NCBI GenBank assembly: GCA_048262655.1 | Contig: JBLXEY010000009.1 | Span: 79,715 to 143,714 of the forward strand | Direction of reading: 5' to 3' | DNA: 64,000 bases | Source of the DNA: JABMNT01 sp048262655 | GTDB taxonomy: Bacteria > Pseudomonadota > Alphaproteobacteria > Rhodospirillales > Casp-alpha2 | Shown: piece after piece, positions 35,312 to 43,718 of the stretch | Position numbering within the stretch: the stretch's first letter is position 1 | Layout: the number at the start of each line of letters is the position of its first letter | Notes under the pieces: generated by a model | The model's database searches: none | What the model saw: the letters and a program-made list of their open reading frames with translations, nothing else | Told to the model about the DNA's origin: nothing | Made by a program: the position numbers and the translations under genes

Positions 35312-36908
35312 CGCTTTTCTTTGCGCTTGGTTTGGGTTTAGATTTCGATACAGATGTCGATCGAGGTTTCGACTTCCGCTTCGGTTTCGGTTGGGTTTTA
35401 GACTTGGAAGGCGAGCGGGGCTTGCGCTTGGCGACGGCTGGTCTGTCTTTTCCTACGTCAGGTTTCGCTTCCTGATTATGAGGAGTTTGTGCTTGCGCCG
35501 TATTGGGCTTGTCCACTGTTATCTTAGACGTTGTCTCGACACGTTTTGGCGCCGGCATGGGCGAAATATCGCCACGAGCCGCTTCCTTTCTTCGTGCTCT
35601 CTTCAAACGATGTTTCCGCAAGAACAATGCGATCCGCCGCCGAGAACGCTGTGTTTCCGTCATCGCGCCGTCGAATGTAATGGCGACCATTTCAGCTTCC
35701 GGTCCATAAACCATTCGTAAGAGTTCGCCTGCTTCTGTCACACCATACTGCGCTAACAACCTTAATCGACGAGCAGTGAAAACCCAAATCGGGCTCAGGG
35801 CTAAGCTCATGACTGTGACCGAAATGACCAACCGACTTTCATCCCGGGTAATGACGCCCGCCTCGACACCAACCACAGATAACAGGAAAGAAAATTCACC
35901 GATTTGAGATGTTAAAAGTCCCGCAATAAAAGCTTGCTGCCATGGTTGTCCTAATAACCCCAGCAGCGCCACATTCAGAACCGTCTTAAAAATCGCCACG
36001 ACGAAAAACAGGGTCGCTACCAACGCCAGATTTTCCCAGATATAGGTCAGATCAATCAGCAACCCGATGGACAGGAAGAACACCATCATCAGGATGCTTT
36101 GGATCGGCTCTGTCACCTCAATCATCGCCGCCCGTTCGTTGGAATTACCAATAATCAATCCGGCAATAAAAGCGCCGTAGGCAGCTGATAACCCGACCAA
36201 ACCGGAAAGCGCTGCCAAACAGAAACAAAACGCCAATGCAATAAGCGGTTTAAGAGCTGTCGAATTGCTGGCAAACCCCAGCAGTGGCAACTTGACCTTT
36301 CGACCGGTCGACAAAAAGAGAATAAGTGCGATCAGGAATCCGATTGAAAAAAGAATTTTGGGAACCGAGTACCAGTCAAAACCATCACCCCCCATGGCGG
36401 CCACACCCAACATCATGGGGACCACAGCTAAATCCTGTGCGATGAGCACGCCAACCGCAACCCGCCCGGCACGTGTGCGCAATTCACCAACATCTTCCAA
36501 CAGCTTGATCGCAACAGCGGTTGATGAAACCGCTATGACAAAACCCAGTAAGATCGCCAGTTCAATTTTAAGATCAAAGACGACGGACATCAGAAGCATC
36601 GCGCCGACGGAACCGCCAATCTGTAATAGTGTCGCAAGTACAGTTAGTCGCCATATACGTCGAAACGACCGTAAAGAAAGCTCCATTCCAACGACGAAAA
36701 GCAGCAATAAAACGCCCATTTCAGCCAATACGTCGATTTGTTCGCGGTCTTCGACAAACGCAAGCACCGAAGGGCCCAACAAGATACCTGCCAGAATATA
36801 TCCGACCAAAGCCGGTTGGCGAAATCGTTCCATAGCGAGACCGCATACAAGCGCAGCCAGAATGACCGCTGCGATTGCCGTCAACGAATGATGAACATCA
36901 GATTCCAT
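35304..36908 (-). CDS. Cation:proton antiporter, CPA2 (Kef) family, with basic C-terminal tail
   Basis: A 534-residue inner-membrane antiporter of the CPA2/KefB-C type. About twelve hydrophobic helices fill the first 390 residues, including LVGYILAGILLGP, GMELSLRSFRRIW and the central IAQDLAVVPMMLGV segment with the ion-binding Asp. There is no NAD-binding RCK/TrkA-N domain after the helices. Instead the last 100 residues are Lys, Pro, Ser and Arg-rich (SKTQPKPKRKSKPRS), probably disordered and cytoplasmic. K+ or Na+ specificity is not shown. It overlaps rnhB by eight bases. Confidence 0.9.
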   Translation of the reverse strand: MESDVHHSLTAIAAVILAALVCGLAMERFRQPALVGYILAGILLGPSVLAFVEDREQIDVLAEMGVLLLLFVVGMELSLRSFRRIWRLTVLATLLQIGGSVGAMLLMSVVFDLKIELAILLGFVIAVSSTAVAIKLLEDVGELRTRAGRVAVGVLIAQDLAVVPMMLGVAAMGGDGFDWYSVPKILFSIGFLIALILFLSTGRKVKLPLLGFASNSTALKPLIALAFCFCLAALSGLVGLSAAYGAFIAGLIIGNSNERAAMIEVTEPIQSILMMVFFLSIGLLIDLTYIWENLALVATLFFVVAIFKTVLNVALLGLLGQPWQQAFIAGLLTSQIGEFSFLLSVVGVEAGVITRDESRLVISVTVMSLALSPIWVFTARRLRLLAQYGVTEAGELLRMVYGPEAEMVAITFDGAMTETQRSRRRIALFLRKHRLKRARRKEAARGDISPMPAPKRVETTSKITVDKPNTAQAQTPHNQEAKPDVGKDRPAVAKRKPRSPSKSKTQPKPKRKSKPRSTSVSKSKPKPSAKKSGA

Positions 36909-37018
36909 TTCATAAGATTAACATGCCGACAAGGTCATATACAGAACTTACAACCTTGAAAACGGCGCCCTTTCGCGCCATCAATTGATAGAAAACTGCG
37001 CAGGGAGTATCGATCGAT

Positions 37019-37477
37019 ATGGCCAAACCAAATGTAACAATTCGCCAAATTCTGCAAACAGACCTGGAGGCTTGGCAAACCATGTGGGAAGAATATCTGG
37101 CCTTCTACAAGCAAAACTTACCCCCTGAAGTCACCTCAGCTACTTGGGATCGTTTTTTTGATTCCAGTTGTCCCATGTATTGTTTAGTCGCTGAAGACAA
37201 GGACAACCGGCTTCTTGGTTTTGCCGCTCACGTCGTTCATCCCGGCACCTGGGGCACAGGTAATGTCTGTTATCTCGAGGATTTATATGTGGCTCCCCAT
37301 GCCAGATGCATGGGGGTCGCGCGAAAAATGATCGGGCATCTTGTCGACACGGGGAAACATAAGTCCTGGTATCGCATCTATTGGCATACCGATGGTGAGA
37401 ACCATACGGCGCGGGCGCTTTATGATAAAATAGGCGTTTTGACTGACCGCGTGAAATACGACATCGAACTTTCATAG
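37019..37477 (+). CDS. GNAT-family N-acetyltransferase
   Basis: A 152-residue GCN5-related acetyltransferase. The acetyl-CoA binding region reads DLYVAPHARCMGVARKMIGHL, corresponding to motif A, although the usual R/Q-x-x-G-x-G/A is seen as ARCMGVA. Strand beta-4 (LLGFAAHVVHPG) and the end of the fold (RALYDKIGVL) match the family. The substrate is unknown. A single gene between two divergent or opposite neighbours. Confidence 0.9.
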   Translation: MAKPNVTIRQILQTDLEAWQTMWEEYLAFYKQNLPPEVTSATWDRFFDSSCPMYCLVAEDKDNRLLGFAAHVVHPGTWGTGNVCYLEDLYVAPHARCMGVARKMIGHLVDTGKHKSWYRIYWHTDGENHTARALYDKIGVLTDRVKYDIELS

Positions 37478-37508
37478 GGCCTGGGTTCAAATGCCAAACG
37501 AAAACCGA

Positions 37509-38600
37509 CTAAAATAATGTCATTTGATCTCCGGTGCGCACAGGCCTTTTGAACAGACTCTTATCAAAATGCCGCTCGGCGGCTCGCTTATCCGCCATCC
37601 CAAATTTGCGAATGGCCGAGCGATAACGCTTGTTAATCATTTCCGCGTAAGGCCCGGTGCCAACCATGCGTTCTTTCCAGTTTGACCGATACAGTTTCCC
37701 GCCATGGGATTGACGCATTAGCGACAAAACGCGCTCTCGTTTAAACGGCTCATGTGTCTCCAGCCATTCTTCGAATAAGCCTTCTATTTCAAGAGGCAAT
37801 CGAAGCAATATATAAACCGCACTGGACGCACCGTCGAGATGCGCCGCTTCTATAATCCGTTCCATCTCATGATCCGTAAGCGCAGGAATGATCGGCGCGA
37901 TCATTACCGTTGTCGGGATACCAGCTTCAGCAAGTTTGCGAACTGCAGCCAAACGTTTCATCGGCGTCGGCGCTCTTGGTTCGAGTTTGCGAGCCAACTC
38001 ACGATCCAGTGTGGTAATGGAAATGGCGACGCTTGCCAGATTCTTTTCAGCCATCGGTTTCAGAATATCCAAATCTCTCAGCACCAAATCGGATTTGGTA
38101 ATGATACCGACGGGATGTTGGAAATTTCTAAAGACTTCAAGGACACTCCGCGTAATTTTCTGATTTTTTTCGATTGGCTGATAGGGGTCTGTATTGGCAC
38201 CTAATTGAACGACATCACACTGGTATTTCGGATGTCGAAATTCACGCTCCAAAATATCCGCCGCATTAGGCTTCGATATCAATTGCGTTTCAAAGTCGAG
38301 GCCGGGTGAGAACCCATAATAGGCATGAGTTGGTCTTGCAAAACAGTAGATGCAGCCGTGCTCGCAGCCTTTATACGGGTTCAAGGAACGGTCAAATGGA
38401 ATATCTGGTGACGTGTTTTTTGCGATGACAGTTTTCGGATATTCCGCCGTCACCTGCGTGCGTAACGGGGCAGCATCGTTCGGTTCACCCAGGCCCCAAC
38501 CGTCATCAACAAGGTGCCGTGTTTGTGTCTCGAACCGCCCCGTTAGATTGGAGACGGCACCACGACCTTTCTTCGCAACAAAGGGCAGAACATCAACCAT
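37509..38600 (-). CDS. Radical SAM protein of the PA0069 / SPL-like family
   Basis: A 363-residue radical SAM enzyme. The Fe-S cluster motif CxxxCxxC is visible as CEHGCIYCFAR, preceded by NPYKGC. This matches the PA0069/Rv2578c family related to spore photoproduct lyase. Its substrate is not established; the SPL-like barrel suggests a DNA or nucleotide-related reaction, but this is only family inference. It converges with the GNAT gene. Confidence 0.9.
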   Translation of the reverse strand: MVDVLPFVAKKGRGAVSNLTGRFETQTRHLVDDGWGLGEPNDAAPLRTQVTAEYPKTVIAKNTSPDIPFDRSLNPYKGCEHGCIYCFARPTHAYYGFSPGLDFETQLISKPNAADILEREFRHPKYQCDVVQLGANTDPYQPIEKNQKITRSVLEVFRNFQHPVGIITKSDLVLRDLDILKPMAEKNLASVAISITTLDRELARKLEPRAPTPMKRLAAVRKLAEAGIPTTVMIAPIIPALTDHEMERIIEAAHLDGASSAVYILLRLPLEIEGLFEEWLETHEPFKRERVLSLMRQSHGGKLYRSNWKERMVGTGPYAEMINKRYRSAIRKFGMADKRAAERHFDKSLFKRPVRTGDQMTLF

Positions 38601-38706
38601 CTCCAGAGAATAATTAAAACACTAGAACAAATCAAGAACATTAACGCAAAAAGTGTCTTGTTTTGGCGGCCGTCTGCCAATTGGCCGCAAATTATACAAA
38701 GCCGGG

Positions 38707-39144
38707 TCAGAGTAATTTGAGGGCCAACGCTGCGACGACGATATATCTGGTCGTCTTGGCGATAGCGACGAGTAACAAAAAAGACCACAAGGGTTCGCGG
38801 AGAACGCCAGCCACCAAAGTTAAGGGGTCTCCAATGATCGGCACCCAACTCAACAGCAAGCTCCATCGCCCATACCTATGGTACCAGCGCGTCGCTTTAT
38901 CGAGTTGTTCGTCAGAGGCCGGAAACCACTTTCGGTCCCGCAGCTTGTCAATCCCATGCCCCAGGAACCAATTCACAACCGCGCCAAGCGTATTACCTGC
39001 GCTGGCAACAGCGACCAGCAAAGCAACAGAATAGTCTTCGGAAAGGATAAGACCGGCAAGCCCTAGTTCCGACTGCGCAGGCAAGATAGTCGCCGCCAGA
39101 AACGCAACACCGAACAATCCTCCATAGATGGCGAAATCAGCCAT
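38707..39144 (-). CDS. YqaA/DedA-like inner-membrane protein
   Basis: A 145-residue membrane protein of the VTT/SNARE-associated type (YqaA family). The segments AAFLAATILPAQSE-like at the N-terminus, GNTLGAVVNWFLGHG and the conserved WVPIIGDPLTLVAGVLR are visible. DedA relatives act as lipid flippases or in membrane homeostasis. It lies upstream of the radical SAM gene on the same strand with a 106-base gap. Confidence 0.88.
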   Translation of the reverse strand: MADFAIYGGLFGVAFLAATILPAQSELGLAGLILSEDYSVALLVAVASAGNTLGAVVNWFLGHGIDKLRDRKWFPASDEQLDKATRWYHRYGRWSLLLSWVPIIGDPLTLVAGVLREPLWSFLLLVAIAKTTRYIVVAALALKLL

Positions 39145-39212
39145 AAATCAGCCGCCCCATGGCATCCCATCGAATTGGGCCTGCTTGATCAGGAAAAAAC
39201 CGAAAGCGTCTT

Positions 39213-40121
39213 CTACCCGTCATCTGAATGAACTTCTTCTAGAAGCCATTCCCGAAAAGCGGCATTCTTAAAAACATCAGCCTGGGCTTCCGGGCAGACA
39301 ACGTAGAACCCGTATCCGAAATCCAACTCGAGCTCGAACGGAATGACCAGTCGGCCACTTGCAACGTCACTGGCGACAATTTTTTTATTTCCCAAGGCAA
39401 TGCCTTGACCGTCTGCCGCTGCTTCCAGTGCCAGAATTTCCGTCGTAAACGTCAGGCCAAGCGACGTATCGATACCTTCAATACCGGCCATCTTCAGCCA
39501 CATTTGCCAATCGGGCTGGACCCAGCTGGTATACCCCCAATCACAATGTAAAAGCTTATGATACCTGATATTTTCAGGGGTATCCAAGGGATGCTCCCCT
39601 TTAAGTAAAGCTGGACAGCAAACCGGCGTCGTATATTCATGCATCAACAAATCGGACTTAAGGCCCGGATAATCTCCGTAGCCAAATCGGATGGCGAGAT
39701 CGATATTCTCCCGGCCAAAATCAACAAGCCCGATTGAAGGGTCAACTCTAATTCGAATATCGGGATATTGAGCTTGAAATCTCGGCAAACGCCGAACAAG
39801 CCATTTTGCGGCAAAGCTTGGCGCCACAGAAACTGTTAGGGTGCCGGATGCTTCATGCGACTGCATTTTCTCTATCCCGGTGACAAGTTGGTCAAGCCCA
39901 TCAGCCAAAAAAGGCAGGGCCGTTTGTCCCGCGTCAGTCAGCATGATTGCCCGGGTCATTCTGCGAAACAGCGGCACGCCAACAATATCTTCAAGGTTCC
40001 GGACTTGCTGAGACACGGCCGCTGCAGTGACGTTGAGTTCATCAGCCGCTTTCGTAAAGCTTAAGTGTCGTGCGGCAGCTTCAAACGCACGTATGGCATT
40101 CAGAGGAGGAAGTTTTCGCAA
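39213..40121 (-). CDS. LysR-family regulator, GcvA-like
   Basis: A 302-residue LysR regulator. The N-terminus LPPLNAIRAFEAAARHLSFTKAADELNVTAAAVSQQVRNLE is typical of the GcvA branch. The effector domain follows, with GIEGIDTSLGLTFTTEILALEAAADGQGIALG. GcvA-like proteins control glycine cleavage or beta-lactamase genes elsewhere; here the divergent neighbour is only a 52-residue peptide gene, so the target is unclear. Confidence 0.93.
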   Translation of the reverse strand: MRKLPPLNAIRAFEAAARHLSFTKAADELNVTAAAVSQQVRNLEDIVGVPLFRRMTRAIMLTDAGQTALPFLADGLDQLVTGIEKMQSHEASGTLTVSVAPSFAAKWLVRRLPRFQAQYPDIRIRVDPSIGLVDFGRENIDLAIRFGYGDYPGLKSDLLMHEYTTPVCCPALLKGEHPLDTPENIRYHKLLHCDWGYTSWVQPDWQMWLKMAGIEGIDTSLGLTFTTEILALEAAADGQGIALGNKKIVASDVASGRLVIPFELELDFGYGFYVVCPEAQADVFKNAAFREWLLEEVHSDDG

Positions 40122-40263
40122 GTCTCATACGCCTTTATGAATTAGATTTTCTTTATCATGCCAGCAGAAAACATCGTTTGTAAAGAGCGCGGTGCAATTC
40201 TATTTATTATTCAACAGCGCAACACATAATAATTGGACAACAGATCAAAAAAGGAATTTAACC

Positions 40264-40422
40264 ATGACAACTCTAAGCCCCACCTACACCGAGAGCAGAA
40301 ATACTTTCACATTGCAGTCTTCCGAACTCAGCCTCAGCTTGATGGTCTCAATTTGGGCTCTGCATGCCGTTAATTTTGTCGAACGGGCCTTAACTCGTTT
40401 TCGCGCCGAAAACGCCCGTTAA
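40264..40422 (+). CDS. Short unknown protein between LysR and arsenosugar genes
   Basis: A 52-residue protein (start MTTLSPTYTESRN, end ERALTRFRAENAR). An AGGA ribosome-binding site eight bases before the ATG at 40264 fixes the start; the frame is open upstream to 40192 but without such support. A strong terminator follows about 30 bases after the stop, so it looks like a complete mini-transcript divergent from the LysR gene. One amphipathic or hydrophobic helix (LMVSIWALHAVNFV) is visible. No family recognised. Confidence 0.6.
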   Translation: MTTLSPTYTESRNTFTLQSSELSLSLMVSIWALHAVNFVERALTRFRAENAR

Positions 40423-40449
40423 GATTAATATTATCTTTACCATCACCTG

Positions 40450-40494
40450 CCCTGCGTTGTCTGGCAATCACGTCTGCCAACGCAGGGATTTTTT
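40450..40494 (+). terminator. Rho-independent terminator
   Basis: A 10-bp stem CCCTGCGTTG (40450-40459) with CAACGCAGGG (40478-40487) and a run of six T (40489-40494). Ends the short transcript starting at 40264. Confidence 0.88.
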
Positions 40495-40564
40495 ATGGCG
40501 ATTTGCAGACGACCCTGGCTGTGCTATGTGATGCATCAAACGCATTATCTGAGCCGGGTTTTCC

Positions 40565-41236
40565 ATGCTGAGCATTGTTATCCCCACCTTAAATGACGGG
40601 CCTCGATTTGGACCCACGCTCGAGCGATTGAGCAGTTACGAGGGCCCTATGGAGCTTATCGTTAGCGATGGCGGGTCTGATGATCAAACCTTTGCGTTGA
40701 CAGCCAAGGCCGGTGGCAAGTTCTATATGGCCCCAAAAGGACGTGGCGATCAGCTCCAGATGGGCGCAGACGTCTCCGTTGGCAGTTGGATGTTATTCCT
40801 GCACGCTGACACCAAATTAGGCCCAGGCTGGGTAACAGCCGTAAATCGTTTTATGGCCGACCCTGAAAACCGCTATCGTGCCGCGTATTTTATGTTTGCC
40901 CTGGATGATACAAATCCCCGCGCCAGAACCATGGAACGGATTGTTGACTGGCGCTGCAAAACATTTTCACTTCCATACGGCGATCAGGGACTACTGATTA
41001 GCCGCGCGTTTTACGAACGCATCGGCGGCTTTAATGCGATCCCCCTGATGGAAGATGTTGACTTAATTCAACGCATCCCAAATCATCGACTCGAATGTTT
41101 GCCGGTATTAGCAATTACATCGGCAGACCGCTATCGGAAGAGTGGGTACCTTCTGCGCCCCCTAAAAAACCTTTTATGCCTGTGCCTGTTTATGATTGGC
41201 GTTTCTCCAAAAATCATCAACGACATATACCGCTAG
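40565..41236 (+). CDS. Arsenosugar-type glycosyltransferase, TIGR04283 (GT2 fold)
   Basis: A 223-residue GT-A/GT2 enzyme. The nucleotide-binding region MLSIVIPTLND and VSDGGSDD, the DxD-like LHADT motif and the acceptor ED (LMEDVDL) are all visible; GRGDQLQMGAD is a TIGR04283 signature. The family is linked to arsenosugar biosynthesis through co-occurrence with ArsM-type enzymes, and is always paired with the TIGR04282 protein, as here. No ArsM gene lies in this window. The next gene starts seven bases later. Confidence 0.88.
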   Translation: MLSIVIPTLNDGPRFGPTLERLSSYEGPMELIVSDGGSDDQTFALTAKAGGKFYMAPKGRGDQLQMGADVSVGSWMLFLHADTKLGPGWVTAVNRFMADPENRYRAAYFMFALDDTNPRARTMERIVDWRCKTFSLPYGDQGLLISRAFYERIGGFNAIPLMEDVDLIQRIPNHRLECLPVLAITSADRYRKSGYLLRPLKNLLCLCLFMIGVSPKIINDIYR

Positions 41237-41242
41237 GACATT

Positions 41243-41881
41243 TTGGTGAGCACACAAAAACATCTTATCATTATGGCGAAAGAGCCGCGCATCGGGCGCG
41301 TTAAAACTCGGCTTGCCTCAGATATCGGGACTGTAAAAGCTTGGTCGTTTTATCGGCATACACTGGCCCGTATCGTTGGCACGTTGGCTCGTGACACGCG
41401 TTGGCAGACCTGGCTCGCGGTTAGCCCGAATAGGTCCGTATCATCGCACCGTGTTTGGCCTGCTGGCGTTCCACGCTTCGATCAGGGGACAGGGAATTTG
41501 GGCGCACGTATGGAGCGAGCGATGCAAACAGTCGGAGGCAGAGGCCCTGTTGTTCTGATTGGTGCTGACATACCCGAAATCACACCCAACCAAATTGCAA
41601 ATGCCTTTAGCGTTCTAGGTCACAACGATGTGGTCTTTGGCCCGGCAGAAGATGGTGGCTTTTGGCTGGTCGGGCAAAGGCGACGCCCCCGGTTCCTGGA
41701 GTTATTTACAGATGTTCGCTGGTCACATGCCGAAACTTTGAATGACACCCTGCGAAATATTGGTCAATCTGCCGACACGGGTTTTATCACCCCTCTTGCG
41801 GATGTCGACGATGGTGAGAGCTATCAAAACTACTTGAACCGTAAAGCCAGGATACAAGGGCTTCCCAATTTTCAGTGTTGA
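41243..41881 (+). CDS. TIGR04282 / DUF2064 nucleotidyl- or glycosyltransferase
   Basis: A 212-residue GT-A-like protein of the DUF2064/TIGR04282 family. MAKEPRIGRVKTRLASDIG resembles the nucleotide-binding loop of sugar-nucleotidyltransferases, and VVLIGADIPEI and FGPAEDGGFWLVG are family motifs. It is thought to act with TIGR04283 in arsenosugar or similar glycolipid synthesis; the exact reaction is unproven. The start is TTG at 41243 or GTG at 41246, with no clear choice. Same operon as the preceding gene. Confidence 0.88.
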   Translation: MVSTQKHLIIMAKEPRIGRVKTRLASDIGTVKAWSFYRHTLARIVGTLARDTRWQTWLAVSPNRSVSSHRVWPAGVPRFDQGTGNLGARMERAMQTVGGRGPVVLIGADIPEITPNQIANAFSVLGHNDVVFGPAEDGGFWLVGQRRRPRFLELFTDVRWSHAETLNDTLRNIGQSADTGFITPLADVDDGESYQNYLNRKARIQGLPNFQC

Positions 41882-41946
41882 TCACAATTCGGGTTTCCGT
41901 AATATAAAAGGCTTGTAACATTTGTTGCTGGAGCAGGTAACGCCCC

Positions 41947-42258
41947 ATGGCCGGTCAACAGGTCGACGACCAATCGAAAGACTATTCCTGGTTCAAGCTC
42001 CTGTGTCTGTTTATTGGCATAGGCGCGTTGGTGGTCGCCAGCTATTATTGTTCCAGCACTGGTTATTCTTTGATCCCGATCGTCGTCGTTTGTTTGTGCG
42101 GGATTATTTTGTCGCTGACAAAAGCCATATTAGGGGGCGAGTGGGCGGTCTATATTGCGTTTATGAACTCTATGGCAATTGGCTTGGGTGGCCTCATTAT
42201 CGCCGCTGCCGGACTTGGCATACTGGCATCCCCGTTACTGATTTATTTCTCAATCTAG
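41947..42258 (+). CDS. Small membrane protein of unknown function
   Basis: A 103-residue protein with a short polar N-terminus (AGQQVDDQSKDYSW) and about three hydrophobic helices. No signature is recognised. It lies 65 bases after the TIGR04282 gene and could be the last gene of the arsenosugar transcript. A longer alternative frame (41922-42419) overlaps it but has no hydrophobic logic or family resemblance, and I consider it a shadow. Confidence 0.6.
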   Translation: MAGQQVDDQSKDYSWFKLLCLFIGIGALVVASYYCSSTGYSLIPIVVVCLCGIILSLTKAILGGEWAVYIAFMNSMAIGLGGLIIAAAGLGILASPLLIYFSI

Positions 42259-42310
42259 AGAAACAGGCCTTTCACTTCAAAAACACGTCACGTATTTTTG
42301 CTCAGGCGTC

Positions 42311-42512
42311 TTACGGCAACCCAATGCGCATCAGACCTTCCGAACCCCGTTTCATACGTTGCAGATCTTTGCATTGCTGTGTGATCTTCCAGCCTTCAAC
42401 TGTAAAATCAGGCCGGTGACGCAGAAGTACATTCACTTGTTATCGGGTTTTATCATCGTCACCCATATCGAGATACACCAACGCAGCATCAACATGGCCT
42501 AGACCGACCAAG
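42311..42512 (-). pseudogene. Remnant of the C-terminus of a TPR-type adenylate/guanylate cyclase
   Basis: Read on the minus strand, the segment gives GLGHVDAALVYLDMG, an in-frame stop (TAA at 42442-42440), then LLRHRPDFTVEGWKITQ and GSEGLMRIGLP followed by a natural stop at 42313-42311. The second part is the typical C-terminal tail of alphaproteobacterial class III cyclases with TPR repeats (xLRPDFTIEGWxxTQ...GLRKAGLP). The cyclase and most TPR sequence is gone and the internal stop shows decay. It fills most of the gap between two genes. Confidence 0.65.
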
Positions 42513-42542
42513 CATCATTCCTCTTCGATAAATTCAAAGGCC

Positions 42543-43157
42543 CTATAAAAGACCGTAGGACCGGAGATCGGTTTCCAAAAACGCGATATCGAAAAACCGA
42601 TGGACATGGAAGCCGAGTTCAAGGGCAGCACGCGCGTTTTCTTCCGAATCATCGACAAACAGAACATCTTCCGCCCGCCGGTCCAGCTTGGCCAGCACAG
42701 TTTCAAAAGCCGCAGGTTCCGGTTTACGTGCGCCTAATTCAGCCGAGCAATAAAGACGATCGCCAAAGATCTGTGGGATGTCTGTGTGAAGATCCAGCAG
42801 ACCGTCTCGGATCACTGTACTGTTATTTGTTAAACCAGAGACCACGCACTGCGATGACAGCTCCTTGACCAAGCCGATCAGGATCTCATTGGCTTCAAAG
42901 GCGCTGGTCAATGCGTTCTGAAAAGTTGCTCGATCAAGGTTCGAACCGCACAGCCTGTTAAATTCTTCAAGACTCTGATCCGCGTCTAACTCGCCCGTTT
43001 CACATTTCAGATCGAAGTTGGTCGCAAAAACACGGTCCTCAACTTCTTTATCAGGCAAACCACAAAGTTCAGAAATGTATCGGAGACGACGTCCTGGATC
43101 GAAGGCAAAAAGAACCCCTCCCATGTCGAACAAAACGGCGTTCGGCTCAGCGGCCAT
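42543..43157 (-). CDS. HAD-family hydrolase (HAD-IA, YihX/epoxide-hydrolase-like)
   Basis: A 204-residue haloacid-dehalogenase-type hydrolase. Motif I reads LFDMGGVLF: the nucleophile Asp is present, while the second Asp of classical phosphatases is Gly, a variation common in the YihX-like and dehalogenase-like branch. Motif II is GLTNNS and motif IV VDDSEENA. Either phosphatase or dehalogenase activity is possible. It is transcribed leftward, downstream of the mog/moaB gene. Confidence 0.88.
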   Translation of the reverse strand: MAAEPNAVLFDMGGVLFAFDPGRRLRYISELCGLPDKEVEDRVFATNFDLKCETGELDADQSLEEFNRLCGSNLDRATFQNALTSAFEANEILIGLVKELSSQCVVSGLTNNSTVIRDGLLDLHTDIPQIFGDRLYCSAELGARKPEPAAFETVLAKLDRRAEDVLFVDDSEENARAALELGFHVHRFFDIAFLETDLRSYGLL

Positions 43158-43184
43158 ATCTCACGGTCCCCATGTGTCTATGTA

Positions 43185-43718
43185 TTAGGAAATATGCTCT
43201 TTCAAGCGCGGCATTAATTCGACGAAATTACACGGCTTGTGACGAATATCCAGTTGCTCATGCAATATCTCATCCCAACCGTCTTTGCAGGCACCGGGTG
43301 ATCCTGGCAAGGCAAACAGGTAGGTCCCGTTTGCCACGCCCGCGCAGGCCCGCGATTGCACCGTCGAGGTTTTGATTTTCTGATAACTGATCCAGCGAAA
43401 TAATTCGCCGAAGCCAGGAATATCTTTTTCCCAGACTTCTGCAAAGGCCTCGGGCGTCACGTCGCGGCCCGTTACGCCGGTCCCCCCTGTCGAGATAACG
43501 GCGTCAATCTCCGGGTTTTCGATCCAAGCACGAAGCTGCTCAACGATCAAAGGAACTTCATCTTTTATAATGGCACGATCCGCCAGATGGTGTCCGTCAT
43601 TTTTCAGCCGATCAACCAGCGTATCTCCCGATTTGTCGTCGGCCAAGGTGCGCGTGTCCGATACCGTCATGATCGCTATGTTTACAGCGCGGAATTCTGT
43701 ATCAGTTGAAATTGGCAT
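43185..43718 (-). CDS. moaB: Molybdenum cofactor biosynthesis protein MoaB/Mog type
   Basis: A 177-residue MPT-binding protein that adenylylates molybdopterin before molybdenum insertion. STGGTGVTGRDVTPEA is the diagnostic loop, with AIMTVSDTRT at the N-terminus and FALPGSPGACKDGWDEI near the C-terminus. The ATG at 43718 overlaps the end of the lytic transglycosylase gene by 17 bases; the longer frame to 43793 adds no family-like sequence. MoaB and Mog cannot be separated on sequence alone here. Confidence 0.92.
   Translation of the reverse strand: MPISTDTEFRAVNIAIMTVSDTRTLADDKSGDTLVDRLKNDGHHLADRAIIKDEVPLIVEQLRAWIENPEIDAVISTGGTGVTGRDVTPEAFAEVWEKDIPGFGELFRWISYQKIKTSTVQSRACAGVANGTYLFALPGSPGACKDGWDEILHEQLDIRHKPCNFVELMPRLKEHIS

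Noticed and set aside
36265..36891. 208-residue open frame on the plus strand opposite the antiporter gene
   Set aside because: It is antisense to well-supported antiporter helices and has low-complexity Ser/Thr/Lys composition typical of shadow frames.
41922..42419. 165-residue plus-strand frame overlapping the small membrane gene
   Set aside because: No family resemblance, no ribosome-binding site, Arg-rich composition; its end runs across the cyclase remnant.
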